Shown one piece after another: positions 50,824 through 58,872 of a stretch of DNA of 64,000 bases. The notes under the pieces are model-generated. The model did not search any database. It saw nothing but the letters and a program-made list of their open reading frames with translations, and was not told the DNA's origin. Both the position numbers and the translations under genes were made by a program. Numbering within the stretch: the stretch's first letter is position 1; each line of letters begins with the position of its first letter. Source of the stretch: Paractinoplanes rishiriensis (GTDB lineage Bacteria; Actinomycetota; Actinomycetes; Mycobacteriales; Micromonosporaceae); NCBI RefSeq assembly GCF_016862375.1, contig NZ_BOMV01000078.1:62001-126000 (forward strand), in the 5' to 3' direction.

Positions 50824-51260
50824 CCCCGGACGAGGTGCTGGCCCGGCTCGACGGCACGCTGTCGCTGCGCCGGCGGATCGGGTACCTGACGCTGGCGCTG
50901 GCCGGGCTGACCGGCAGCGGACTGATCGGGCTGCTCTGGCTGACCGAGCCGGCGCTGCCCGCGCGCACGCGCGCAGCGTTCGCCCTGATGGTTTTGATCG
51001 GTCTTGCCTGGACGTTTTTCGGCGGCTGGGCGCTGACCCGGCGGACCCCGCTGTACGCCCGGGACCGGGTCGTCGCCGCCGGCATCGGGCTGGGCGCCTG
51101 GCTGATCTTCGCGGCCGGCGCGCTGGCGATCAGCACCGCGCCCGCCCTGCTCGCCCTGGTCGGCACCCTCGGCGTGGTGGCCGTCGTCAACCTGGGCGCC
51201 GCCCGGTCCGCCCGACGCCGACTGATCAGGAATCGAGAAGCCCTGGAACGCCGCCCCTAA
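50820..51260 (+). CDS. Membrane protein coupled to ECF sigma factor
   Basis: 146 residues, four predicted helices (IGYLTLALAGLTGSGLIGLLW, TRAAFALMVLIGLAWTFFGGWAL, VVAAGIGLGAWLIFAAGALAI, PALLALVGTLGVVAVVNL) after a short cytoplasmic TPDEVLARLDGTL. It is translated from an ATG that overlaps the sigma stop. By position it may be an anti-sigma factor or signal partner, but no H-x3-C-x2-C motif is present. Confidence 0.78.
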   Translation: MTPDEVLARLDGTLSLRRRIGYLTLALAGLTGSGLIGLLWLTEPALPARTRAAFALMVLIGLAWTFFGGWALTRRTPLYARDRVVAAGIGLGAWLIFAAGALAISTAPALLALVGTLGVVAVVNLGAARSARRRLIRNREALERRP

Positions 51261-51273
51261 CTAGCTTGATGGC

Positions 51274-51480
51274 ATGAACGCAAACAAGTGGATCCGGCAA
51301 ATTCACCGCTGGCTCGCCATCGCCTTTACCGTCACGGTCATCGTCACTTTTGTGGCGCTCGCCCAGGAGGACCCGATCGAATGGGTTTCCTACGTGCCGC
51401 TGCTGCCGCTCTTTCTCTTGCTTTTCACCGGGCTCTACCTCTTTGCCCTGCCCTGGACGGCCAAACTGCGCAAGCGTTAG
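51274..51480 (+). CDS. Small two-helix membrane protein
   Basis: 68 residues: basic N-terminus with IRQIHRWLAIAFTVTVIVTF, a short loop EDPIEWVSYV, a second helix PLLPLFLLLFTGLYLFALPW, and a basic TAKLRKR tail. It lies 13 bp after the sigma-linked membrane gene and completes a three-gene operon. Actinobacteria have many such proteins; function unknown. Confidence 0.75.
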   Translation: MNANKWIRQIHRWLAIAFTVTVIVTFVALAQEDPIEWVSYVPLLPLFLLLFTGLYLFALPWTAKLRKR

Positions 51481-51639
51481 ACCGGCGTCCCGCGCAGCCT
51501 GCTTTACAGTCGGCGAAACCCTGTGTCACGATACGGCTCGGCTTCCATTCTCGCAGCTCACGGCGCTCCCCCGCCCACTTTGGAAGCATTCAAGTTAGTG
51601 ACGACCGTCTATGCCGTCGGCATTATCGGAGGGCGCGCG

Positions 51640-53727
51640 GTGACACAGAGCCAGGTCACGCCGGACGCTGCCCGACTGGTGCGGGCCGCGCAGGCCGGGC
51701 GGCCGGGCGCACTCGACGAACTGGTCGCCGAGCATCTGCCGCTGGTCTACAACGTGGTCGGCCGCGCGCTGGCCGGGCACCCGGACGCCGACGACGTGGT
51801 GCAGGAGACCATGATCCGGGCCATCCGCGGGCTGCCGGCACTGCGCGAACCGGAGCGCTTCCGGTCCTGGCTGATCTCCATCGCGTACCGGCAGATCGCG
51901 GTCTACCTGCGGTCCCGCCGGGTGGCCAGCCGGCGCCGGGTGAGCGACCCGGTCGAGCTGCCGGACCCGCGTGCCGACTTCGCCGAGAGCGCCACGGCCG
52001 GGCTGGTGGTCTCCGACCAGCGGCGGGAGCTGGTCGCGGCGGCACGCTGGCTGGACGACTCGGACCGGCGGCTGCTCGGGCTCTGGTGGCAGGAGGCGAG
52101 CGGCGAGCTGACCCGGTCCGAGCTGGCCGCCGCCATCCGGGTCGACTCGATGCACGCCGCGGTCCGGGTGCGGCGGATGAAGGCCCAGCTGGACATCGCC
52201 CGCGGCATCGTCCGGGCGTTGCGGGCCCGGCCGCGCTGCCCCGATCTGACCCGGCAACTGCGGCGCTGGAACGGGGTGGCCGATCCGCTGTGGCGCAAGC
52301 GGCTGGCCCGGCACGTACGCTCCTGCGAAATCTGCACCGCCACCCGCGCCGGCCTGGTGGCGCCCGAGGAACTGCTGTTCGGCATGGCCGCGCTGCCGGT
52401 GCCGATCGCGCTGGCGGCCGGGATCAAGGCGGCCGCACCGGTCAAGGCCGGCCTGTTCGGGCTGATGAACAACAAGACCGTCACGGTCGCGGCGGCCACC
52501 ACGGCCGCGGTCGGCGGCGGTTTCGTGTACGCGGTCAGCCACGAGAGCCTGCCGCCGGGTTCGGACACGGTGGTCGTGGCGCCGACCGTGGTCCGGACCG
52601 CGGCGCCGGGCACGGCCGGCCGGGCACCGGGTGCCACCGCGAACACGCCGACCAGCCGGCCGGTGCTCGGGCTGGGTGTGCGGAGTGCCGACATCTATGT
52701 GGCGCCGACCGGGTCGGACGACGGCGACGGGAGCGCCGGCAAGCCGTACGCGACCATCGCCAAGGCGGCGTCCGTGGTGCGGCCCGGGCAGACGATCGCG
52801 TTGCGCGGCGGCACCTACCGGCCCGCGGCGGCCACCGAGATCACCACCAGCGGCACCGCCGAGCAGCGGATCGTGCTGAGCAACTACCGCGGCGAGCAGC
52901 CGGTCATCGACGCGTCCGCGCTCCCCGACGGCTCCGCCGCCGTCACCCAGCGCACCGCGTACTGGACCGTGCAGGGGCTCGAGATGACCGGCGCGCCGAA
53001 TCATGCGTACGTCTGCCGTGGTTGTCAGAACACGATCTTCCGCAACCTGGCGATGCACGGCAACGGCCGCTCCGGTCTGCTGCTGCGCGATCCGGGCACC
53101 ACCGGCAACCAGGTGCTGGACAGCGACTTCTACGACAACCGGGATCCGGGCGGCAGTGCTCGGGTGGGCGTCGGCCTGGGCATCCAGTTCGGCTCGGGGA
53201 CCGGCAATCTGGTACGCGGCAATCGCGCGTACGGCAATGGCTCGGTGGGTTTTGAATTTGGTGAATTCGGCTCTCCGGTGACCGTGGAGAACAACTGGGC
53301 CTGGGGCAACAACGACGGTTTCGTGACGGCGGCCGGACTTTCCGAGGTGGCTGCCCCGCACGTGCTGCGCAACAACGCGGCCTGGGACAACCGGCGAACC
53401 GGCTTCTCCGACGACCAGGGCGCCGAGGCCGCCACCCAGATGATCAACAACACCGCCTACCGCAACGGCGAGGACGGCTTCGGCGTCGGCGACATGCCCG
53501 GCGTGCTGCGCGACAACGTGTCGGTCGACAACGTGGACTACGACGTGCAGGCCTCGGACGGCGCTCAGCAGAGCGGCAACAGCTGGCAGCGGGGCGGGTG
53601 GAGTGCCGCCTCGTTCCGCTCCACCGACCCGGCGTCCGCGATCGGCCCGCGCCGGCCGGACGGCTCGCTGCCCCGCACCGACTTCCTGCGCACCACGAAT
53701 GGCGTCGGCGCGGTGCTCAGCGATTAG
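51640..53727 (+). CDS. ECF sigma factor fused to zinc-binding, membrane and pectate-lyase-like beta-helix domains
   Basis: 695 residues from the GTG at 51640 (GGAGGG six bases upstream). Sigma region 2 (about 28-95; DDVVQETMIRAIRGLPALREPERFRSW) and region 4 (about 130-190) are followed by a ZAS-like motif His225-x3-Cys229-x2-Cys232, a moderately hydrophobic membrane segment (about 279-300), a Pro/Thr-rich spacer, and a right-handed beta-helix (about 350-695) of the PL9/DUF1565 type (YVAPTGSDDGDGSAGKPYATI start). In PL9 lyases the core reads DGF-A-A-K with a catalytic Lys; here it is DGFVTAAG (559-566), so the base is missing. I infer a self-contained transmembrane sensor: a dead lyase outside binds pectin, and the sigma factor inside responds. 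It faces a true PL9 lyase gene. Confidence 0.88.
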   Translation: MTQSQVTPDAARLVRAAQAGRPGALDELVAEHLPLVYNVVGRALAGHPDADDVVQETMIRAIRGLPALREPERFRSWLISIAYRQIAVYLRSRRVASRRRVSDPVELPDPRADFAESATAGLVVSDQRRELVAAARWLDDSDRRLLGLWWQEASGELTRSELAAAIRVDSMHAAVRVRRMKAQLDIARGIVRALRARPRCPDLTRQLRRWNGVADPLWRKRLARHVRSCEICTATRAGLVAPEELLFGMAALPVPIALAAGIKAAAPVKAGLFGLMNNKTVTVAAATTAAVGGGFVYAVSHESLPPGSDTVVVAPTVVRTAAPGTAGRAPGATANTPTSRPVLGLGVRSADIYVAPTGSDDGDGSAGKPYATIAKAASVVRPGQTIALRGGTYRPAAATEITTSGTAEQRIVLSNYRGEQPVIDASALPDGSAAVTQRTAYWTVQGLEMTGAPNHAYVCRGCQNTIFRNLAMHGNGRSGLLLRDPGTTGNQVLDSDFYDNRDPGGSARVGVGLGIQFGSGTGNLVRGNRAYGNGSVGFEFGEFGSPVTVENNWAWGNNDGFVTAAGLSEVAAPHVLRNNAAWDNRRTGFSDDQGAEAATQMINNTAYRNGEDGFGVGDMPGVLRDNVSVDNVDYDVQASDGAQQSGNSWQRGGWSAASFRSTDPASAIGPRRPDGSLPRTDFLRTTNGVGAVLSD

Positions 53728-53764
53728 GGTTGCCGGCCGGGTGTGTGGGGCCCGGCCGGCAACC
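53728..53764. terminator. Bidirectional hairpin between the sigma-fusion and pectate lyase genes
   Basis: A perfect 14-bp inverted repeat (53728-53741 with 53751-53764, arm GGTTGCCGGCCGGG) with a 9-nt loop begins directly after the sigma-fusion stop codon. A further partial copy of the arm follows at 53770-53780. There is no T-run, as usual in high-GC actinobacteria. It can end both convergent transcripts. Confidence 0.78.
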
Positions 53765-53786
53765 TTGAGGGCCGGCAACCTTGCGG

Positions 53787-55406
53787 TCAGCCGAAGGTCA
53801 CCACGAGGCGGCCGTCCGAGGCGAAAGACCACCGCAAAGTGCCCGCGTACGACGAGCACCGGGAACCGTTCGAGCCGTTCCAGAACTGGTTCGAGCTGTC
53901 CGAACTGCCGACGATCCGGTCGTTGGTGCCGCTGCCGGACCGGCACGACGTGTTGTTGCGGAACACCGACGTGCCGCCGTCGAAGTTGAAGTTCCGCTCG
54001 GTGTTGTCGACGCTCACGTTGTCCGACATGGCGATCGTGCCCAGGTTCCGGTTGTAGGTGAACCCGTGCTTGCCGTTCCGGTAGGCGATGTTCCGGCGGA
54101 TCGTGTGGTTCACCCCGATGTCCTCGCCGCCCAGCTTGTAGCCGTTGCGGTCGCCCGCGCCGGCCTGGCTGCCGTCGGAGAGGGTGCCGTTGTTGTAGGC
54201 CAGCGAGTCCTCGATGGTGACCACGCCGATCGGGCCGGTGTCGGACTTGGTGTAGAGGTCCCAGCCGTCGTCGATGTTGTGGTGCGCGACGGTGTAGCGG
54301 AACACGTTGCCCGGTCCGGAGGTGAGCTTGGCCGCGAAGCCGTCGGCGTCCTCGCCGTCCGAGTCGGCGTTGTCGTGCGACTCCGAGGTGAGGATCAGGT
54401 TGTTGGCGGGCCAGTTGCTGTTCGGGGTGTCCGAGGCGATCCGGGAGATCTGCAGGCCGCTGTCCCGGTTGAAGCGGGTGACCGTACGCTCGACGATGTT
54501 GTTGCTGCCGCCGATGAAGATGCCGTTGTCCCCGGCGCGCTCCACCACGAGGCCGTAGATGTGCCAGTAGTTGCCGTTCAGCGCGAGCCCGCGAGCGGCG
54601 GTGTCCTCGGCCTGGCCCGAGAAGTTCAAGACCGGACGTTCGTTCGGGTACGCCGAGATCTTCTTGCGGGCGCTCGAGGTGCCGTTGTTGCCCGGGGCGA
54701 TGGTGACAGTGGAGGAGAACGAGTAGGTGCCGGCCCGCATGTAGATCGTGCCGCCGGCCGGGATCCGGGTGATCGCCGAGGTCAGCGTGGTGGGGGCCGC
54801 CTCGGTGCCGGCCGCGCTGGCGCTGCCGTTCGGTGAGACATAAAGGGCGTTGCTGGCCGGCGGTGGCGTTGTCGGCCCGGTCGTCGGCGGCGTGGTGGGT
54901 GGAGTCGTCGGCGGCGTGGTGGGCGGGGTCGTCGGCGGCGTGGTGGGCGGGGTCGTCGGCCCCGTCGTGGGCGGGGTCGTCGGCTCCACGACTCCGTTAC
55001 AGGCGACGCCGTTCACCGCGAAGTTCGTCGGCACCGGGTTGCTGCCGGTCCAGCTGCCGTTGAAGCCGAACGACGCCGACGCGCCGGTGGCCAGGTTGCC
55101 GTTCCAGCTCACGTTCCCGGCCTGCACGGTGCTGCCGCTCTGCGTGAACGCGGCGTTCCACCCCTGGCTGACGGTCTGCCCGGCGCCGAACGTCCAGGAG
55201 ACCGTCCAGCCGGGCAGCGGGTCGCCGAGGTTGGTGAGCCCGACGCTGGCCGAGAATCCGCCGGGCCACTGCGACCCGACCTCGTAGGTGACCCGGCAAC
55301 CGACCGCGGCCTGCGCCGCCGTCGCGGTCACCACGATGCCGGCCGCGAGAGATGCGGCCGTGACCGTGGCGACCAGTAGCGCCTTGCGGCGCCGTGGGTT
55401 CGACAT
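53787..55406 (-). CDS. Secreted pectate lyase, family PL9, with N-terminal CBM2
   Basis: 539 residues. Signal peptide (1-34), CBM2 (about 35-137; GCRVTYEVGSQWPGGFSASV, conserved surface Trp residues), a PTTPP-repeat linker (138-184), then the PL9 beta-helix (187-539). The active site is intact: Asp-rich Ca-binding stretch and Lys360 in DADGFAAKLTSG, followed by HHNIDDGWDLYTK. It should cleave polygalacturonate by beta-elimination outside the cell while the CBM2 binds cellulose in plant wall. It is convergent with the sigma fusion, whose ectodomain has the same fold, making it the obvious candidate member of that regulon. Confidence 0.93.
   Translation of the reverse strand: MSNPRRRKALLVATVTAASLAAGIVVTATAAQAAVGCRVTYEVGSQWPGGFSASVGLTNLGDPLPGWTVSWTFGAGQTVSQGWNAAFTQSGSTVQAGNVSWNGNLATGASASFGFNGSWTGSNPVPTNFAVNGVACNGVVEPTTPPTTGPTTPPTTPPTTPPTTPPTTPPTTPPTTGPTTPPPASNALYVSPNGSASAAGTEAAPTTLTSAITRIPAGGTIYMRAGTYSFSSTVTIAPGNNGTSSARKKISAYPNERPVLNFSGQAEDTAARGLALNGNYWHIYGLVVERAGDNGIFIGGSNNIVERTVTRFNRDSGLQISRIASDTPNSNWPANNLILTSESHDNADSDGEDADGFAAKLTSGPGNVFRYTVAHHNIDDGWDLYTKSDTGPIGVVTIEDSLAYNNGTLSDGSQAGAGDRNGYKLGGEDIGVNHTIRRNIAYRNGKHGFTYNRNLGTIAMSDNVSVDNTERNFNFDGGTSVFRNNTSCRSGSGTNDRIVGSSDSSNQFWNGSNGSRCSSYAGTLRWSFASDGRLVVTFG
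54880..54985. repeat. Pro-Thr-rich linker repeats in the pectate lyase gene
   Basis: Short GTCGTCGGCGGCGTGGTGGG-type units (in the plus orientation) repeat in tandem and encode alternating PTTPP/GPTTPP on the minus strand. This is a normal CBM2 linker but a slippage-prone sequence. Confidence 0.85.
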
Positions 55407-55550
55407 GGTGTTCCTTTCTGGGCTGGTACCTGGGTAGACGCCACGATCGCCGCCGGCCTGACAAGAAATTCAGATTTGTTGATGGATTTCTGTCATGCGG
55501 CCCGGGGCGGCCGGGTCTACCCCCGTACATCAGCTTTGAAGGGACCCCGA

Positions 55551-55874
55551 GTGGAACCAGCACGCTTCGGGCGGCGGGTCGCGCCGGTCGTCGTGGCCGC
55601 GGTCGCGACACCCGCCGCCATCACGGTCGCGGTCACGACGTCGCGTGCGGCGACGATCGACCGGGCCGCCCAGCAGTGGCGCTTCGTGGACGCCGGCAGC
55701 GGCTACTACCAGATCAGGTCGGCGCACAGCGGCAAGGTGCTCGAACTCCCGGACGCCACCGACGGCACCCAGCTGGTGCAGAACGCCCCGGTCAGCGGCA
55801 ACACGCACCCCGCAGCCGACATCCCCGCCATGCTGCGCACCCACGCGGGACCCCAGGCCAGCATCGGCCTGTAA
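55551..55874 (+). CDS. Short secreted ricin-lectin-like protein, probably truncated
   Basis: 107 residues from a GTG at 55551 with GAAGGGA six bases upstream. A signal peptide (about 1-33) precedes one partial beta-trefoil repeat (QQWRFVDAGSGYYQIRSAHSGKVLEL, with the Q-x-W motif near the start), which stops abruptly after NAPVSGNTH. RICIN/CBM13 domains need three such repeats, so this is likely the front of a deleted larger protein. It is followed by two strong hairpins. Function as expressed is doubtful. Confidence 0.58.
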   Translation: MEPARFGRRVAPVVVAAVATPAAITVAVTTSRAATIDRAAQQWRFVDAGSGYYQIRSAHSGKVLELPDATDGTQLVQNAPVSGNTHPAADIPAMLRTHAGPQASIGL

Positions 55875-55890
55875 ACCCGCCCCTGATCCG

Positions 55891-55925
55891 TGGGGTGCCG
55901 GCGACAGTCCGGCCGGCACCCCACG
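55891..55925. terminator. Hairpin 1 after lectin fragment
   Basis: A perfect 13-bp inverted repeat (55891-55903 with 55913-55925, arm GTGGGGTGCCGGC) with a 9-nt loop, 17 bp after the stop codon. Confidence 0.72.
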
Positions 55926-55926
55926 C

Positions 55927-55961
55927 CGGTGCCCTGGATGTGCACGCACCAGGGCACCGGG
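55927..55961. terminator. Hairpin 2 after lectin fragment
   Basis: A second perfect inverted repeat (55927-55938 with 55950-55961, arm CCGGTGCCCTGG, 11-nt loop) directly follows hairpin 1, giving a tandem terminator. Confidence 0.7.
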
Positions 55962-56102
55962 CCGCCTTCCCACCCGCTCCTCCCCGCCCGCCCGGATATT
56001 TCCGACATCTGACCGTTTCTCGATTTCGCCGAACGAAACCGTTCGCCCGCCCGGCACTCGCAAAGTGAGGGACGAAGCGGATCACATCGGGACGGGGCAG
56101 CT

Positions 56103-56490
56103 ATGAGTGCGGTTACCTTGACGGCCGGGGCGGAACGGAATCGGGTGCGCGAACCCGCCGGTCGTCCCTCGCCGACCTGAGCGTCAACGCCAAGGTGCTC
56201 GCCGCGGTGGCGACCGCCGCCCTGGTGGCCCTGGTCGTCGGCATCATGGGGTTGAGCGCGCTGAGCAGCGCCTCATCTACCAGAGCAACGTGACGAGCAT
56301 CCGGGCCGTCGGCCAGATCCGGAACGCCGTGCTCCAGGCCCGGGTCGACACGGCGAACCAGGCACTTTCCACCGACCCGGTGGCGACCAAGAAGTTCGCC
56401 GAGGCATTCGCGGGCGATCAGGAAGACTTCACGACGGCCATGACCGCGTACCGGGCCAGCATGCCGGCCGCGCGCCCTGGTGTCGTCGTT
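56103..56490 (+). pseudogene. Degraded N-terminus of a methyl-accepting chemotaxis protein
   Basis: The ATG at 56103 gives only 25 codons. A second frame then reads SLADLSVNAKVLAAVATAALVALVVGIMGLSALS, the N-terminal membrane helix of an actinobacterial chemotaxis receptor, before a stop at 56291. A third frame continues as IYQSNVTSIRAVGQIRNAVLQARVDTANQAL, the start of the ligand-binding 4-helix bundle, and similarity fades near 56490. So two frameshifts and loss of the rest (second helix, HAMP, signalling domain) are seen. It is a remnant of a motile-lineage gene. Confidence 0.78.
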
Positions 56491-56557
56491 CCGGACCTGA
56501 CCGTAGACCCGAGCCGCCCACGCCGCATTCCGGCCGCTGGTGCTGGTGGCCGTCCGG

Positions 56558-57508
56558 TCACCGCGAGTTGGCGTCGCCCTTCAGCAGCGACTCGTCCCGG
56601 TCGGCCGGACCCGCCTGGCCCTTGATCAGCGGCGCCGCGCCGGGCCGGTGTTCGGTGGCGGTGTGGTAGCCGAGCAGCGTCACCAAGTCGCCGGTCGCGG
56701 CGTCGAAGGCCGCCGCGATGTCGTCGTCGAAGTGGTTGCGCCAGTCGCCGGCCTCACCCTTGCGGTAGTGCGACACCGCGCCGGCCGCGTTGCGGTCGTT
56801 CATCCGCGCGAAGCTGTACCGGCCCAGCAGCGTCGCCATCTCGTCCGGCGGAATGTGGATCCCGCAGTGCCGCATGAGGCGTTCCACCTCCGCGTCCTGC
56901 CCGGCGCCGGTCAGGTCCTCGTATTTGAACAGCTTGACCGCTTCCGACGGCGGCGCGACGGCCCAGGATCGGAGCGCCTTGAACGTACCCTTCTTCTCCA
57001 AGTTTTCGATCAGGTAGAGCAGGCCGTCCTTCTTCGGCTTTTCCTGAAGAATTCTCCGGACCTCGAGAACGTCCCCCATCGGGGTGTGCGATTTCTTGGT
57101 CGAGAAGTAGTTGGAGACGAGCATGTCCCGCGGGTCGCGAAGCACGAAGAATGCGCGGTGCTTTTCCGGCTTGGGCGTCTTGTCGAAGCGTGACCGGTGG
57201 AAGTACAGCGAGAGCGCGATCCGGTCCGGCGGGCACACCCGCGGGTCGCGCCAGCCGTAGTAGCGCGGGTCATAGGTCAGCAGCCCCGAGTACTTGTACA
57301 CGATCGGATCGCTGAACAGGGCCTTGATCCACTGGCTGGCCGTCTTACGAACCGCACAGTGATAGATATTCTGAAATTCGCACCGCGAAACCACCGGCGT
57401 CGTCAGCCGCACCCGGGTGTTGTGCGCCTCATGCAGAACGCGACGAGCCTTCACGCGAACGGAATTCGGGGTATGTTGCTTGGCGAACATCAGAGTACGG
57501 TTGAACAT
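56558..57508 (-). CDS. Sulfotransferase-family protein
   Basis: 316 residues, no signal peptide. PAPS-binding features: 5'-phosphosulfate loop region IYHCAVRKTASQWI (about 48-61), 3'-phosphate motif VLRDPRDMLVSNYFS (about 122-136), and a late RKGEAGDWRNHF typical of the domain end. It should transfer sulfate from PAPS to a hydroxyl or amino group of a metabolite or glycolipid; the acceptor is unknown. No adenylylsulfate-synthesis genes are in the window. The ATG at 57508 fits the family length. Confidence 0.87.
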   Translation of the reverse strand: MFNRTLMFAKQHTPNSVRVKARRVLHEAHNTRVRLTTPVVSRCEFQNIYHCAVRKTASQWIKALFSDPIVYKYSGLLTYDPRYYGWRDPRVCPPDRIALSLYFHRSRFDKTPKPEKHRAFFVLRDPRDMLVSNYFSTKKSHTPMGDVLEVRRILQEKPKKDGLLYLIENLEKKGTFKALRSWAVAPPSEAVKLFKYEDLTGAGQDAEVERLMRHCGIHIPPDEMATLLGRYSFARMNDRNAAGAVSHYRKGEAGDWRNHFDDDIAAAFDAATGDLVTLLGYHTATEHRPGAAPLIKGQAGPADRDESLLKGDANSR

Positions 57509-57717
57509 CGTTCAAACCCCTGCCCTTGACCCGTGCACCCTTCGTTCACCCCGCACCCAGCGCACGCCAATAAACGCGGGCATGCAAAAGCCGCGGGAGT
57601 GCGAAGGATATGTCTTTGACGGTAAACCGCGCAAATTGGTAATGCATACCGGATTTGTGCGGTTACCCTCGCGCCAGCGGTCAGGAACTGACCGCAATCC
57701 CCTCTAGCGTGACCGGT

Positions 57718-58872
57718 ATGACTCTCCCCAGTGGGCAGGCCCCCAACGAGCAAGCCCCCAGCAGGCGGGCCGGCGTCGGACCGGTCCCCAGCAGGCAGGC
57801 CCTCAGCAGGCAGGCCCTCAACCGCGCCACCCTCGCCCGCCAGATGCTGCTCGAGCGGGCCACGCTCGACGCGCCCGAGGCCGTGACAAGGCTCGGCGGC
57901 CTCCAGGCGCAGACCCCGCAGACCTGGTACGTGGGCCTGTGGAGCCGCCTGGCCGCCTACTCCCCCGGCGGGACCTCACGCCTGCTGGCCGACGGCGCCC
58001 TGGTCCGGATGGCCCTGATGCGCTCGACCGTCCACCTGGTGACCGCCGACGACGCGGCCTGGCTGCGCCCCCTCGTCGACCCGGTGATCCTGCGCAGCAC
58101 CATGGGCGCCTTCGGCCGCGAGCTGACCGGCGTCGACCGCGCCGAACTCGTCAAGGCCGCCGACGCCGCCTTCGCCGCCGACGGCCCGCTGACCGGCACC
58201 GAACTGGGCCGGCGCCTGCTCAACCACTGGCCGGCAGTCCTGCCCGCGACACTGGGCCAGGCGGCGCGGGCGTGGATGCCACTGGTCCAGGCTCCGCCGC
58301 GCGGCCTGTGGGGCCGAAGCGGGCGGGCCGCACACCTGCCGTTCCCCGGCGCCCTGTCCCCGGTCACACCGGAGTTGGCGGACCGGCTGGTGCTGCGCTA
58401 TCTGGCCGCCTTCGGCCCGGCAACCGTGCGCGACTGCCAGCAGTGGAGCGGTCTGACCCGCCTGGCCGAGGTCGTCGACCGCCTGCGCCCCGGCCTGCTC
58501 ACCTTCCGCGACGACCAGGGCCGCGAGCTGTTCGATCTGCCGGACGCACCCCGGCCCGACCCCGAGACGCCGGCACCGCCCCGGTTCCTCTACGACTTCG
58601 ACAATCTCCTCCTCTCCCACGACGACCGAAGCCGCGTAGTCGGCGACGTGGACTACACAACCCAGGGCTTCGGCGGCAAGAACATGGAACAGCCCCGCTC
58701 GCTGCTACTGGACGGATTCGTGGCCGCCACCTGGAAGGTCGCCGCCGGCACCCTGACGGTGCGCCCCTTCCGGCAGCTCACGGCGACCGAGCGCGACCAG
58801 GTCGAGCTCGAGGGAGCCGCCCTGCTCGAGTTTCTGTCTCCCGGCAAGCAGCACCAGGTGGAATACGCCTGA
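57718..58872 (+). CDS. Winged-helix AlkZ-like (HTH_42) DNA glycosylase-family protein
   Basis: 384 residues. After a low-complexity Pro/Ser/Gln/Ala N-terminal stretch (1-35) built from 15-bp repeats, the HTH_42/AlkZ fold begins: LARQMLLERATLDAPEAVTRLGGLQAQTPQ. The QAQ motif in LGGLQAQ matches the catalytic Q-x-Q of AlkZ-type glycosylases that unhook interstrand crosslinks and protect antibiotic producers. Later motifs are MRSTVHLVTADDA and LYDFDNLLLSHDDRSRV. The gene is alone, with no biosynthetic cluster nearby, so a general alkylation-repair role is more likely than self-resistance (inference). Confidence 0.83.
   Translation: MTLPSGQAPNEQAPSRRAGVGPVPSRQALSRQALNRATLARQMLLERATLDAPEAVTRLGGLQAQTPQTWYVGLWSRLAAYSPGGTSRLLADGALVRMALMRSTVHLVTADDAAWLRPLVDPVILRSTMGAFGRELTGVDRAELVKAADAAFAADGPLTGTELGRRLLNHWPAVLPATLGQAARAWMPLVQAPPRGLWGRSGRAAHLPFPGALSPVTPELADRLVLRYLAAFGPATVRDCQQWSGLTRLAEVVDRLRPGLLTFRDDQGRELFDLPDAPRPDPETPAPPRFLYDFDNLLLSHDDRSRVVGDVDYTTQGFGGKNMEQPRSLLLDGFVAATWKVAAGTLTVRPFRQLTATERDQVELEGAALLEFLSPGKQHQVEYA
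57790..57819 (+). repeat. 15-bp in-frame tandem repeat at AlkZ-like N-terminus
   Basis: AGCAGGCAGGCCCTC occurs twice exactly, with degenerate copies upstream (57725-57789). It encodes a repeated SRQAL peptide. Confidence 0.85.

Noticed and set aside
51274..51480. Anti-sigma factor for the upstream ECF sigma
   Set aside because: The protein is only two helices with a short loop, with no sigma-binding or zinc motif. It is left as a small membrane protein.
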